DNA of 15,233 nucleotides from Negativicutes bacterium UBA1444 (GTDB taxonomy: Bacteria > Bacillota > Negativicutes > UBA1444), in assembly GCA_002329525.1 (NCBI GenBank), contig DCTI01000197.1, positions 7,957-23,189 of the forward strand. Reading direction: 5' to 3'. Position 1 is the first letter of the stretch. The number at the start of each line of letters is the position of its first letter. Of this stretch, positions 1 to 6,230 are shown piece after piece. A program made the translations under genes and the position numbers. A model generated the notes under the pieces. The model did no database searches and was not told the DNA's origin. It was given only the letters and a program-made list of their open reading frames with translations.

Positions 1-227
1 AGAAGGCGCTGTCGGCGGGAATCGCGGTGGAGGTGCGGGAGTATCGGGAAGGCGCCGTCGATTATCCATTGGTCCACCAGTTCGGTTTTAACAGCCAGTT
101 GCAGGCATTGGCCTATCTGCTGGCGGATACGGTGATGCTGTTCGGCCAGGAGTGGCTGAAAACCTCGACGGAAGTGGATGAGGACCGGCAGGCCTATGTT
201 TATTATTGCCGAAAGACGGGAGGATGA
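1..227 (+). CDS. C-terminal end of an unidentified protein (5' truncated)
   Basis: An open frame enters at the window edge (first whole codon at base 3) and ends at TGA 225-227, giving about 74 residues of C-terminus. The visible part is mixed charged and hydrophobic and ends in YVYYCRKTGG. There is no membrane segment and I recognise no motif. It sits immediately upstream of the lipoprotein/ATP-grasp/DUF350 genes, and its stop lies within the ribosome-binding region of the next gene, so it is probably the promoter-proximal part of the same operon. In enterobacterial relatives of this cassette the upstream genes are yjfI, yjfJ and yjfK (DUF2491), but the visible tail is too short for me to assign it to any of them. 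Confidence 0.7.
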   Translation, partial: KALSAGIAVEVREYREGAVDYPLVHQFGFNSQLQALAYLLADTVMLFGQEWLKTSTEVDEDRQAYVYYCRKTGG

Positions 228-232
228 AGCGG

Positions 233-598
233 ATGGACTCCGGCGGCGCGAACCGAAGCAAAAAAGTGATGGGCCTGTTTTTGGCGGCGGCATTGACGCT
301 GACGCCCGGCTGTTCGCTGAATCCTTTCGCCCAGGAGCGGGAAGAAGCTTTTTGCCGGGACGAAAACCGCGATGGCTACTGCGATGACGACGGCCGTCCC
401 GCCAACCAGACCGGCAACCGCTATTACCGCAACGGCTACTGGTGGGGAACGACCCGTTCCTCGGGCTGGGGCTGGGGCAGCAGCTCGCAGTCCGGTTCCG
501 GTGTGAAGTCCGGCAGTTCCTCCAGCGGCGTTTCGTCGGGATCGAAAGGCGGAATTGGCAGCTCCTCGCGATCCGGCGGCGGTTCGAGCGGTGGCTGA
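233..598 (+). CDS. Small Ser/Gly-rich lipoprotein, YgiB/YjfM (DUF1190)-like in organisation
   Basis: The protein is 121 residues from ATG 233, chosen because GGGAGG at 218-223 then has a 9-base spacing. ATG 224 abuts that SD, and a TTG at 206 is possible but less likely. A basic N-terminus and a hydrophobic stretch (about 11-24) lead to TPGC with Cys27, a slightly atypical lipobox. Residues 41-52 read CRDENRDGYCDD, which fits a DxNxDG calcium-loop pattern flanked by two Cys. An aromatic patch (YYRNGYWWG, 64-72) follows, and then a tail of almost only Ser and Gly ending GGGSSGG. E. coli YgiB/YjfM are likewise lipoproteins with a low-complexity Gly/Ser C-terminus, encoded next to the GspS-like ligases YgiC/YjfC. 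Family membership is inferred from layout and composition, not from strong residue identity. The export and lipidation calls are moderately sure. Confidence 0.75.
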   Translation: MDSGGANRSKKVMGLFLAAALTLTPGCSLNPFAQEREEAFCRDENRDGYCDDDGRPANQTGNRYYRNGYWWGTTRSSGWGWGSSSQSGSGVKSGSSSSGVSSGSKGGIGSSSRSGGGSSGG

Positions 599-1865
599 GT
601 TTTTCGGGAATGATTACGCCCGGCGGCGGGAAGAGATATACGGTCCGTTGCGGCGGCAAGGCGTGTTCACCTGGGATGCCATGTACGGCGAGGAGTATGC
701 CCTGGCGTCGGTGCTGCCGATCAGCGGCGCTTTTCGTGCCGAGCTGAAGCGGGCGTCGGAGGAATTGGGACAAATCTTTGCCAAAACGGCGACCGTAGTG
801 ATGCAAGCCGGCGACGAACTGCCGGCGGAACTCGGTTTGCCGGCGGCGGCCTGGCCGGCGGTCCGGGCTTCATTGCCGGACTTGCTGCCGACGGTTATTG
901 GTCGGTTCGATTTTGCGGCGACGCCGGCAGGACTGAAGATGCTCGAATTCAACGCCGAAACCCCGACCGATATCGTGGAAGCCTTTTATGTGAACGGGAA
1001 AATTTGTGAAGCCTTCGGAGCAGCCGACCCCAATGCCGGACTGTCCGGCGGTCTGGCCGCTGCTTTTCGGCGGGCGGTGCGGTGTTACCAGCGGCAAGGT
1101 TGGGCGACGGAGAGGATCGTTTTCAGTTCAGTAGACTGGCATGAAGAAGACGCCGGCACCACCCGCTTTCTGCTCGCGCAGTCCGGCTTGGACGCGTCGT
1201 TTGTTCCGTTGTCGCAACTGCGGGTTTTTGAGGATCACGTGCAGATCTGGGACGGAACCGGACACACGCCGGTCGACTTGCTGTATCGGTTGCATCCGCT
1301 GGAAAAACTGGCGGAAGAGCAGGATAGCGACGGTTATCCCACCGGACGCCATGTCCTGGAGATCGTGGCCGACGGCCGACTGGCCCTGATCAATCCGCCG
1401 GCGGCGATCATCGCCCAGTCCAAGGCGGTGCAGGCACTGATCTGGAATCTGCACGAAGCCGGCGAGTATTTTACGCCGGACGAACAGACGGTGATTGGGC
1501 GGTACATGCTGCCAACTTATTTTGAAAATCGGTTTTCGGGAGTTTTCCCCTACGTGACCAAGCCGATTTTTGGGCGGGAAGGCGGCGCCATCACTTTGTT
1601 CGGCCCGGACGGAGTGGTGTGGGCGCGCGACGAGGAAGCGGAGTATTGGGACCAGCCCGTTGTTTACCAGCAATATGCCGAACTGCCCAAACTCACGGTG
1701 GAAACGCTGAACGGCCTCTATTGCGGACGGATGATCTTCGGCTCCTTCCTGATCGACGGCAAAGGGTCGGGAGTCGTGGCCCGGGTGGGAAGCCGGATTA
1801 CGGGAAACATGGCGTATTTCCAACCTTTATGCCTGTCAACAACTGATGCGTCGAAAGGAGAATGA
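591..1865 (+). CDS. Glutathionylspermidine synthase-like ATP-grasp ligase (YgiC/YjfC family)
   Basis: From GTG 591 the protein is 424 residues. This start overlaps the upstream lipoprotein stop by 8 bases and begins close to where YgiC starts; TTG 555 would add 12 residues. Recognisable blocks are FTWDAMYGEEYAL (26-38), GRFDFA (104-109), EFNAETPT (119-126), YRLHPLE (232-238), NPPAAIIAQSKAV (268-280), VTKPIFGREG (322-331) and a C-terminal FGSFLIDGKGSG (383-394). These match the order of the C-terminal synthetase domain of E. coli Gsp and of stand-alone YgiC/YjfC. The N-terminal amidase domain of Gsp is absent, so only ligase chemistry is expected: ATP-dependent amide formation between a peptide carboxylate, activated as acyl phosphate, and an amine. 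The real substrate of stand-alone members is not established. Translational coupling to the lipoprotein suggests joint function. Confidence 0.9.
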   Translation: MAEFFGNDYARRREEIYGPLRRQGVFTWDAMYGEEYALASVLPISGAFRAELKRASEELGQIFAKTATVVMQAGDELPAELGLPAAAWPAVRASLPDLLPTVIGRFDFAATPAGLKMLEFNAETPTDIVEAFYVNGKICEAFGAADPNAGLSGGLAAAFRRAVRCYQRQGWATERIVFSSVDWHEEDAGTTRFLLAQSGLDASFVPLSQLRVFEDHVQIWDGTGHTPVDLLYRLHPLEKLAEEQDSDGYPTGRHVLEIVADGRLALINPPAAIIAQSKAVQALIWNLHEAGEYFTPDEQTVIGRYMLPTYFENRFSGVFPYVTKPIFGREGGAITLFGPDGVVWARDEEAEYWDQPVVYQQYAELPKLTVETLNGLYCGRMIFGSFLIDGKGSGVVARVGSRITGNMAYFQPLCLSTTDASKGE

Positions 1866-1868
1866 GCG

Positions 1869-2306
1869 ATGGTTTTGCAACAATGGTCCAGCTTCGTCAA
1901 CTTCCTGATTTACCTGGTGGTGTCCGTCCCGCTGCTGTTGATCGGCATCAAAATTTTCATGTGGCAAACTCCCTACAACGAGATGCAGGTCATCAAGGAG
2001 GCCGCCAGTTGCGACACCGACATCAAGGATGAGGCCGGCATCGCGGTGGCGCACAGCCTGGGCGGCAAAGTCGTCGGTCAGGCCCTGGTCATGGCGTCGG
2101 CCGTATTCCATTCCGTCAGCGTCCTCGATCTGGTGATCTGGGGCATCATTGGCATCATTTTTCAGGTGCTGGTCTATTATGTGTTTGAAAAACTGACGCC
2201 GTTCAAGGTGGATGAAGAGGTCTGCAAAGGCAACATCGCCGTCGGTATTTTTTCCGCCCGGCTCAGCTTCGCCACCGGGCTGATCCTCGCCGCGCTGATT
2301 AGCTGA
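1869..2306 (+). CDS. DUF350 family inner-membrane protein (YjfL-like)
   Basis: A 145-residue, strongly hydrophobic protein starts at ATG 1869 with AAAGGAG about 8 bases upstream, only 3 bases after the ligase stop. Four membrane segments are visible, near residues 10-31, 56-82, 84-107 and 121-143. The second half of each repeat-like unit carries a small-residue pattern (GIAVAHSLGGKVVGQAL and GNIAVGIFSARLSFATG) typical of DUF350 (UPF0719). DUF350 proteins are repeatedly found beside GspS-like ligases (yjfL with yjfC), so this completes the cassette. The biochemical role is unknown; a membrane partner or transporter for the ligase product or the lipoprotein is inference. No terminator is evident after the stop, and the tRNA promoter begins about 20 bases downstream. 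Confidence 0.88.
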   Translation: MVLQQWSSFVNFLIYLVVSVPLLLIGIKIFMWQTPYNEMQVIKEAASCDTDIKDEAGIAVAHSLGGKVVGQALVMASAVFHSVSVLDLVIWGIIGIIFQVLVYYVFEKLTPFKVDEEVCKGNIAVGIFSARLSFATGLILAALIS

Positions 2307-2324
2307 GCATTTTGTGCAAAGGGT

Positions 2325-2353
2325 TTGACAGGAACGAAATAGTTTAGTATGAT
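2325..2353 (+). promoter_or_regulatory. Near-consensus sigma-70/sigma-A promoter for the tRNA gene
   Basis: TTGACA at 2325-2330 and TATGAT at 2348-2353 are separated by exactly 17 bases. A start point near 2360 would leave a leader of about 30 bases before the tRNA 5' end at 2393. This is the clearest promoter in the window and is typical for a stable-RNA gene. Confidence 0.88.
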
Positions 2354-2392
2354 AATTGTCGCGGGTGTGATTCACGCCGCGTGTTTGATCGT

Positions 2393-2468
2393 GGGGGCAT
2401 AGCTCAGTTGGGAGAGCGCTTGGTTCGCATTCAAGAGGTCAGGGGTTCGAATCCCCTTGTCTCCACCA
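2393..2468 (+). tRNA. tRNA-Ala, anticodon CGC
   Basis: The full cloverleaf can be folded by eye. The acceptor is GGGGGCA (2393-2399) with TGTCTCC (2458-2464), the D stem GCTC/GAGC (2402-2405 with 2414-2417), the anticodon stem CTTGG/TCAAG (2419-2423 with 2431-2435), and the T arm AGGGG-TTCGAAT-CCCCT. The anticodon loop TTCGCAT gives CGC at 2426-2428, reading the alanine codon GCG. The third acceptor pair is G with T (2395 with 2462), the G3-U70 pair that alanyl-tRNA synthetase recognises, and the discriminator is A2465, so identity is doubly supported. The CCA end is encoded at 2466-2468. Confidence 0.96.
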
Positions 2469-2480
2469 CGTATTTTCAAG

Positions 2481-2512
2481 GCTTTCGACGATTTCGTCGA
2501 AGGTCTTTTTTT
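2481..2512 (+). terminator. Intrinsic terminator after tRNA-Ala
   Basis: The stem CTTTCGACG (2482-2490) pairs with CGTCGAAGG (2495-2503; one G-T pair) around a 4-base loop. It is followed shortly by TCTTTTTTT (2504-2512). It begins about 13 bases after the tRNA CCA end and closes a monocistronic tRNA unit. Confidence 0.88.
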
Positions 2513-2719
2513 GTCATTTCTAAAATTTTTTCTAATAATATGTTTTAGCGTTGGTATGTTCGCTTTGCCTACAAAGTGGAAAAAACTCGCCGATCGCATG
2601 ATCAGCAGTGGCGTGGCGGGGAAGCGGAGCGCGGGTTGCCCTGGAATTGTAATCGGATTGCCCGACCTGCGTGGGTCTTCGTTGAAACTAAGACTTTGAA
2701 ATTATTACACCAACCGTTC

Positions 2720-3727
2720 TTAGGGGCGAAAAAAGCTCCCGTCAAAGCGACAAGCTACCTTTATGTTCGGTTTTGAGGTTATATTGTATCGGCAGTTGTC
2801 CAGTGCTTGACTCCAGGAGTAGAACTTTGCGTCCGGACCGCTAACACGTTGGCCGTCAAAGAAAAGTTCGTAACCGACACTTCGCTTTTGATATATCGCG
2901 CCAATATACGGACTCATTTCTCCGAGGAAGCAGCTTTCTACTGCGCTATCCAACTGCTTATTTCCTGGGTTGTGAACAGCCGGCACGAAAACGAAATCAG
3001 GAAAGGCGAGCCTGTTTAGGGCAATGGCATAATATTCTTCAGGATTTAGCCCTCCCGGGCCCGGAAAATTGGGCAGTCCACTTGTGTGATGTCTCGGATT
3101 GTATGACATTACCGAATCGTTTTCACTCAAATGATAGCCATAGCAGTTAGGATGGGTTAATCCGAATGCATGCCCCAGTTCGTGCGCCAATGTTGACTGG
3201 AAGGGGTACAGCTTGTCTGTAAGAAGCGAAGATAACTCGAGGTGTACAAAACCACCGCCAGTTCCGGGCATGCCGTTCATCGTCCTTGCCCCGCCGAGTA
3301 TTTCTCCCTGCACAGGTCCGGCAGGACGGGCATAGATGACTAAGTAGATGATCCTGGACGTGTTGCGGTTATCCCCGTACTCGTCAAAGAGTTCCTTCAG
3401 CATGAGATGCGCGGCATCGGTACCCTTCGTTACTGTATAGTACGAACCTGGCCGGCGCGAGTAATATACTCTGGCGCCATCCCTGGTTATTTCAAAAGTG
3501 TCGGTTCTGAGGATTCTTCGCCAATGTTCACGGGCAAGATTCAGGTGGGCGAACAACAAAGCAGAATATCCATCCAGGTCAGCCCTGGAAAATGAGGCGT
3601 TATCTGAGGGCAGGAAAAATACGGGCTGCACAATCAACCTGGCTTCAGCGGAACCCACAGCGGGAAAAGAAAGTAACGCCAATATCAATAGGATTCCCGA
3701 CAGCCCAGCCACGCACAAACGCTTCAT
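2720..3727 (-). CDS. Exported metzincin-type zinc metalloprotease with C-terminal Cys-containing module
   Basis: The start is taken at ATG 3725-3727 (335 residues), preceded on the minus strand by AAGGGGG; it begins a clear signal peptide MKRLCVAGLSGILLILALLS with likely cleavage near residues 27-29. The frame stays open further upstream but that part is not secretion-like. Residues 182-193 read HELGHAFGLTHP, the extended HExxHxxGxxH zinc site of metzincins (H182, E183, H186, H192), and VMSYN (206-210) is a plausible Met-turn at the usual distance. The N-terminal part (30-180) would be the catalytic upper domain. Residues about 255-335 form a separate module with Cys266, Cys312 and Cys326, next to Cys195 right after the third zinc ligand. 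I do not recognise a named family beyond metzincin. The gene stands alone and antisense to its neighbours, in AT-richer surroundings that suggest transfer. Confidence 0.85.
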   Translation of the reverse strand: MKRLCVAGLSGILLILALLSFPAVGSAEARLIVQPVFFLPSDNASFSRADLDGYSALLFAHLNLAREHWRRILRTDTFEITRDGARVYYSRRPGSYYTVTKGTDAAHLMLKELFDEYGDNRNTSRIIYLVIYARPAGPVQGEILGGARTMNGMPGTGGGFVHLELSSLLTDKLYPFQSTLAHELGHAFGLTHPNCYGYHLSENDSVMSYNPRHHTSGLPNFPGPGGLNPEEYYAIALNRLAFPDFVFVPAVHNPGNKQLDSAVESCFLGEMSPYIGAIYQKRSVGYELFFDGQRVSGPDAKFYSWSQALDNCRYNITSKPNIKVACRFDGSFFRP

Positions 3728-3960
3728 TCGGACGGCCCCCTTAGTTTTTGCTTTCGCATTAGAAGCTTCTCCGCTTGGTGGATGTTTCCTGCCGACCTTA
3801 ACAAGAAAGCTTGTCAATCATGAGAATAACAGGGCGTTGCGCCACCCCGGAGCTTTCGCTCAAACCATCAAAATGTGCAAGGCATAATATAAGCGTAGCT
3901 TCTTTAGCGTTATTCCCGCATACAGGGCCGAGCTGGAAAGAAGGTGCTTATTTGTTAGGG

Positions 3961-3996
3961 GGTGAGGACAGGGGGGTGATTCCTGTCGCTTCCACC
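3961..3996. repeat. REP-like imperfect palindrome
   Basis: GACAGG (3967-3972) pairs with CCTGTC (3982-3987) around a 9-base G-rich loop. An outer GGTG (3961-3964) pairs with CACC (3993-3996) after a small internal loop. The sequence style (GTGACAGG, run of G, TGATTCCTGTC) resembles palindromic intergenic repeats I know from many Firmicute genomes, but only one copy is in this window, so repeat status is inference. Confidence 0.4.
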
Positions 3997-4093
3997 ATCG
4001 CAGAATTATGGAGTTATGGATATGAAAGGAATTATGGATTGATGTCGGTTCGCCGCTCCCATTATGATGACACACAGATAACAACTGCATGAC

Positions 4094-4115
4094 AGGGCGA
4101 AGAAGTTCGCCTTTT
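4094..4115 (+). terminator. Terminator-like hairpin, orphan
   Basis: AGGGCGAA (4094-4101) pairs with TTCGCCTT (4106-4113; one G-T pair) around a GAAG loop. The run of four T at 4112-4115 partly overlaps the stem end. No credible gene ends in front of it. Confidence 0.6.
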
Positions 4116-4136
4116 AAATCCATAAACGTGAGAATG

Positions 4137-4168
4137 GCTCATACTGGCTGTTGCTAGTATGAGCTTTT
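4137..4168 (+). terminator. Intrinsic terminator, orphan
   Basis: A perfect 9-bp stem, GCTCATACT (4137-4145) with AGTATGAGC (4156-4164), is followed by TTTT (4165-4168). It lies 21 bases after the previous hairpin, forming a tandem pair facing the plus direction. Confidence 0.7.
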
Positions 4169-4316
4169 GTAGCTATGAGATTTGTTGGGAGTGGGCAATT
4201 GTTTGTAAAAATATTCACTTTTGTTCGTGCCGGAATCTATGACTATTTTCATTATTTCGTCAGGAATTATGCTGTTTCGCTTTTTATTTATACGGAATCA
4301 ACTCTCGAAAATGCAG

Positions 4317-4348
4317 TGGTTTTTTATCCTTCAATGACAAAAAAACCA
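4317..4348. other. A/T-rich inverted repeat
   Basis: TGGTTTTTT (4317-4325) and AAAAAACCA (4340-4348) are perfect reverse complements around a 14-base loop. It could act as a weak bidirectional terminator or be a structural element; no flanking gene end explains it. Confidence 0.4.
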
Positions 4349-4428
4349 TCATACATACGGAATATTTTGGGTAACAATGCAAATAGCGATCTGTTCGGCT
4401 GTTCGATATAATATGGTCAAATTCGAAT

Positions 4429-4456
4429 TAAATTCCAATATGTTAAAGACTGATAA
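4429..4456 (+). promoter_or_regulatory. Possible promoter region for the chemoreceptor-cheW pair
   Basis: TAAA at 4429-4432 and CTGATAAT (4450-4457) resemble the two parts of a sigma-28 flagellar/chemotaxis promoter, but the spacing is one base longer than usual. A TATAAT at 4407-4412 is an alternative -10 with no good -35. The assignment is weak; it is listed because the downstream operon needs a promoter in this AT-rich leader. Confidence 0.25.
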
Positions 4457-4629
4457 TCTGGATGGCTGCACGATTGAAAAATTATATACATATAAAGGGG
4501 CTGAATAAAAAATATTTAGCGGCATTGTTGGTTGCAAATTATGGGTCGGATTCATCCAGAAGTTTTAGGTTTTGTACGACTAACGTAATTGAAAAGAACT
4601 GCTGACAAAAAAGAAGGAGCGATGGAATA

Positions 4630-5676
4630 ATGGCACAAAACACGAACCCCAAAGGCACGAATGATCTGAGCAATATCAAACTGACCGATGTCATCGATTT
4701 AAAGTTTCTACAACGTTTTCAGGACGATTTTGCCACAGGCGTGGGCCTAGCCAGCGTTACAGTGGATATCGACGGAAATCCCGTGACAAATCCAAGCCGA
4801 TACACCCGCTTTTGTCAGAACTATACCCACTCTACCGAATGCGGCGATAAACGCTGCGCGGAATCCCACCGCAAAGGCGGCGAAGAAGCCGCTCGGCTGG
4901 GCAAACCGGTTGTCTACGAATGCCACGCGGGCCTGATTGACTTTGCCGCCCCTATTTTGCTCGAAGGCCGACAAATCGGCACGATTCTGGGCGGACAAGT
5001 TCTGACGGACTTGCCCGATGAAGCTAAATATCGCCGCATTGCCCGCGAAATCGGCGTCGATGAAGAGGGCTATGTCGAAGCCGTGCAAGAAGTGCGCAAG
5101 CTTTCCAAAGAAAGCATCGAGGCGGCTGCGAACGTTCTGTTTATTGTGGCCAACAACATGTCGAAATCCGCCTATCAGCGCAGACAGCTGAAGGCGATTG
5201 CCGATGTGCTGAATGACGGGATCTCGCAAATTTCGGCCACCATGGAGGAGCTTGCTGCGTCAGCCACTACCGTGAGCCAGAACCAGAATAGTCTCAACCA
5301 GGAGATCAAAAACGTTAATGCGGTTACAGGCGAAATCAATCAGGTTACAGCGTTGATCAAAGACATAGCCGACGAAACCAGGCTATTGGGTCTCAACGCC
5401 GCAATCGAAGCTGCTCGGGCCGGCGAAGCTGGACTTGGTTTCGGCGTCGTGGCTCAGGAAATACGCAAGTTGTCGGCTGATTCGAAACAAACTGTGGGAA
5501 CGATACAGGAATTCACCAAAACAATAAAGGAGTCTGTTGAGAAAACAGTCCACATGGGCAGCGAAACGGCGATGACCGTCGAGCAACAGGCTGCCGCCAT
5601 CGAGGAAGTCACGGCCAGCGTTCAGGAAATCCATAGCTTGACAGTCCAACTAACTGACTTGGCTAATGCACAATAG
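4630..5676 (+). CDS. Soluble methyl-accepting chemotaxis protein with PocR sensor domain
   Basis: The protein is 348 residues from ATG 4630, with AAGGAG at 4614-4619 (10-base spacing). Residues about 20-180 form a PocR ligand-binding domain, with [20 protein letters not shown] (30-49), Cys62, Cys71, Cys76 and Cys98 and the core [20 protein letters not shown] (101-120). Residues about 185-348 are an MCP signalling coiled coil whose hairpin tip is [20 protein letters not shown] (249-268), followed by [16 protein letters not shown] (270-285). There is no membrane segment or HAMP domain, so it is a cytoplasmic receptor. The receptor ligand is unknown; PocR domains elsewhere sense small organic metabolites, and the Cys set could bind a metal or act in redox sensing. 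The coiled coil is short and stops soon after the tip's return helix. The cheW gene follows after 29 bases, so the two are surely one operon. Confidence 0.93.
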   Translation: MAQNTNPKGTNDLSNIKLTDVIDLKFLQRFQDDFATGVGLASVTVDIDGNPVTNPSRYTRFCQNYTHSTECGDKRCAESHRKGGEEAARLGKPVVYECHAGLIDFAAPILLEGRQIGTILGGQVLTDLPDEAKYRRIAREIGVDEEGYVEAVQEVRKLSKESIEAAANVLFIVANNMSKSAYQRRQLKAIADVLNDGISQISATMEELAASATTVSQNQNSLNQEIKNVNAVTGEINQVTALIKDIADETRLLGLNAAIEAARAGEAGLGFGVVAQEIRKLSADSKQTVGTIQEFTKTIKESVEKTVHMGSETAMTVEQQAAAIEEVTASVQEIHSLTVQLTDLANAQ

Positions 5677-5705
5677 CCTCGAAATATGTCGAAGAGGAGG
5701 AGACT

Positions 5706-6164
5706 ATGGCAAATCTTCAACTAGTCGTTTTTGATTTGAATGGGGAAGAGTACGGCATTGATGCTTTGGCGGTCAACGGGATTTTGCGGCATCAAAAGTT
5801 CTCGATTCATCGTGTTCCGGGCATGCCGGATGTCATCGAAGGCATGATTGATCTTCGGGGAAAAATTAACTATATTTTTAATCTTGGCGTTAAATTCGGT
5901 TGTGGGAAAACAACGTTATCGGAAGAGAGCAAATTGATTATGCTCAACGTGCGTGACTCCATCGCCGGCTGTATCGTGGACGAAGTTACCGACATTGTAA
6001 GTGTGGATGAGAGAGATATTCAGACGACCCCGGTGTTTCTCGACAACGTGAAAACAAAATATATCAAAGGCATCGTCAAAATTGATGATCGAATGATCAT
6101 CATTTTGATCCCCGAACTCATCCTGTCCACAGAGGAATATGAAGCCATCTTGTCCGGAAAGTAA
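5706..6164 (+). CDS. cheW: CheW-family chemotaxis coupling protein
   Basis: A 152-residue protein starts at ATG 5706 behind AGAGGAGGAG. The CheW fold signature is clear: an opening LVVFDLNGEEYGIDAL strand pair, then HRVPGMPDVIEGMIDLRGKI (residues about 35-54), the core turn shared by CheW proteins, then LIMLNVRDSIAGCIVDEVTD and a final helix-strand region to residue 152. CheW links receptors to the CheA kinase in the array. No cheA, cheY, cheR or cheB is nearby, so this pair probably plugs into a pathway encoded elsewhere. The dedicated CheW next to a single receptor suggests specific pairing (inference). Confidence 0.93.
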   Translation: MANLQLVVFDLNGEEYGIDALAVNGILRHQKFSIHRVPGMPDVIEGMIDLRGKINYIFNLGVKFGCGKTTLSEESKLIMLNVRDSIAGCIVDEVTDIVSVDERDIQTTPVFLDNVKTKYIKGIVKIDDRMIIILIPELILSTEEYEAILSGK

Positions 6165-6195
6165 AAGGGCGCTGATTCTGCGAAGGGCGGCAATG

Positions 6196-6227
6196 ACTCC
6201 TGCCAGATTTTTCTGGTAGGAGTTTTT
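6196..6227 (+). terminator. Intrinsic terminator of the receptor-cheW operon
   Basis: An 11-bp stem, ACTCCTGCCAG (6196-6206) with CTGGTAGGAGT (6213-6223; one G-T pair), has a short T/A loop and a TTTTT run to 6227. It lies 32 bases after the cheW stop. Confidence 0.92.
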
Positions 6228-6230
6228 GTG

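Larger units (their letters stand above)
3728..4629. other. Long gene-poor intergenic region (about 0.9 kb), AT-rich
   Basis: No frame here combines a ribosome-binding site, a start and a protein-like composition. Short frames at 3811-4092 (+) and 3860-4123 (-) run through a palindrome and look like noise. The region contains a REP-like dyad (3961-3996), three TTATGGA repeats (starting 4006, 4014 and 4032), two consecutive plus-strand terminator-like hairpins (4094-4115 and 4137-4168), an A/T hairpin (4317-4348) and a very AT-rich leader before the chemoreceptor. The two terminators with no gene in front of them suggest a short plus-strand transcript or a lost gene. Confidence 0.6.

Noticed and set aside
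1128..1823. Long minus-strand frame (231 codons) under the ATP-grasp gene
   Set aside because: It is a shadow of the GC-rich ligase gene, rich in Arg/His/Gln without a domain pattern; the plus-strand reading has family motifs throughout.
2372..2599. Minus-strand frame containing GIRTPDL across the tRNA
   Set aside because: This is the familiar artefact of translating the antisense of a tRNA T arm and 3' end; the tRNA fully explains it.
2457..2776. Two overlapping plus-strand frames downstream of the tRNA (2457-2699 and 2576-2776)
   Set aside because: No ribosome-binding site, the first begins inside the tRNA and its terminator, composition is not protein-like, and I recognise no motif.
3811..4092. 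Plus-strand 93-codon frame ending just before the orphan terminator
   Set aside because: No Shine-Dalgarno at its TTG start and the middle is the translated palindrome; more likely non-coding, although its end position next to the hairpin was tempting.
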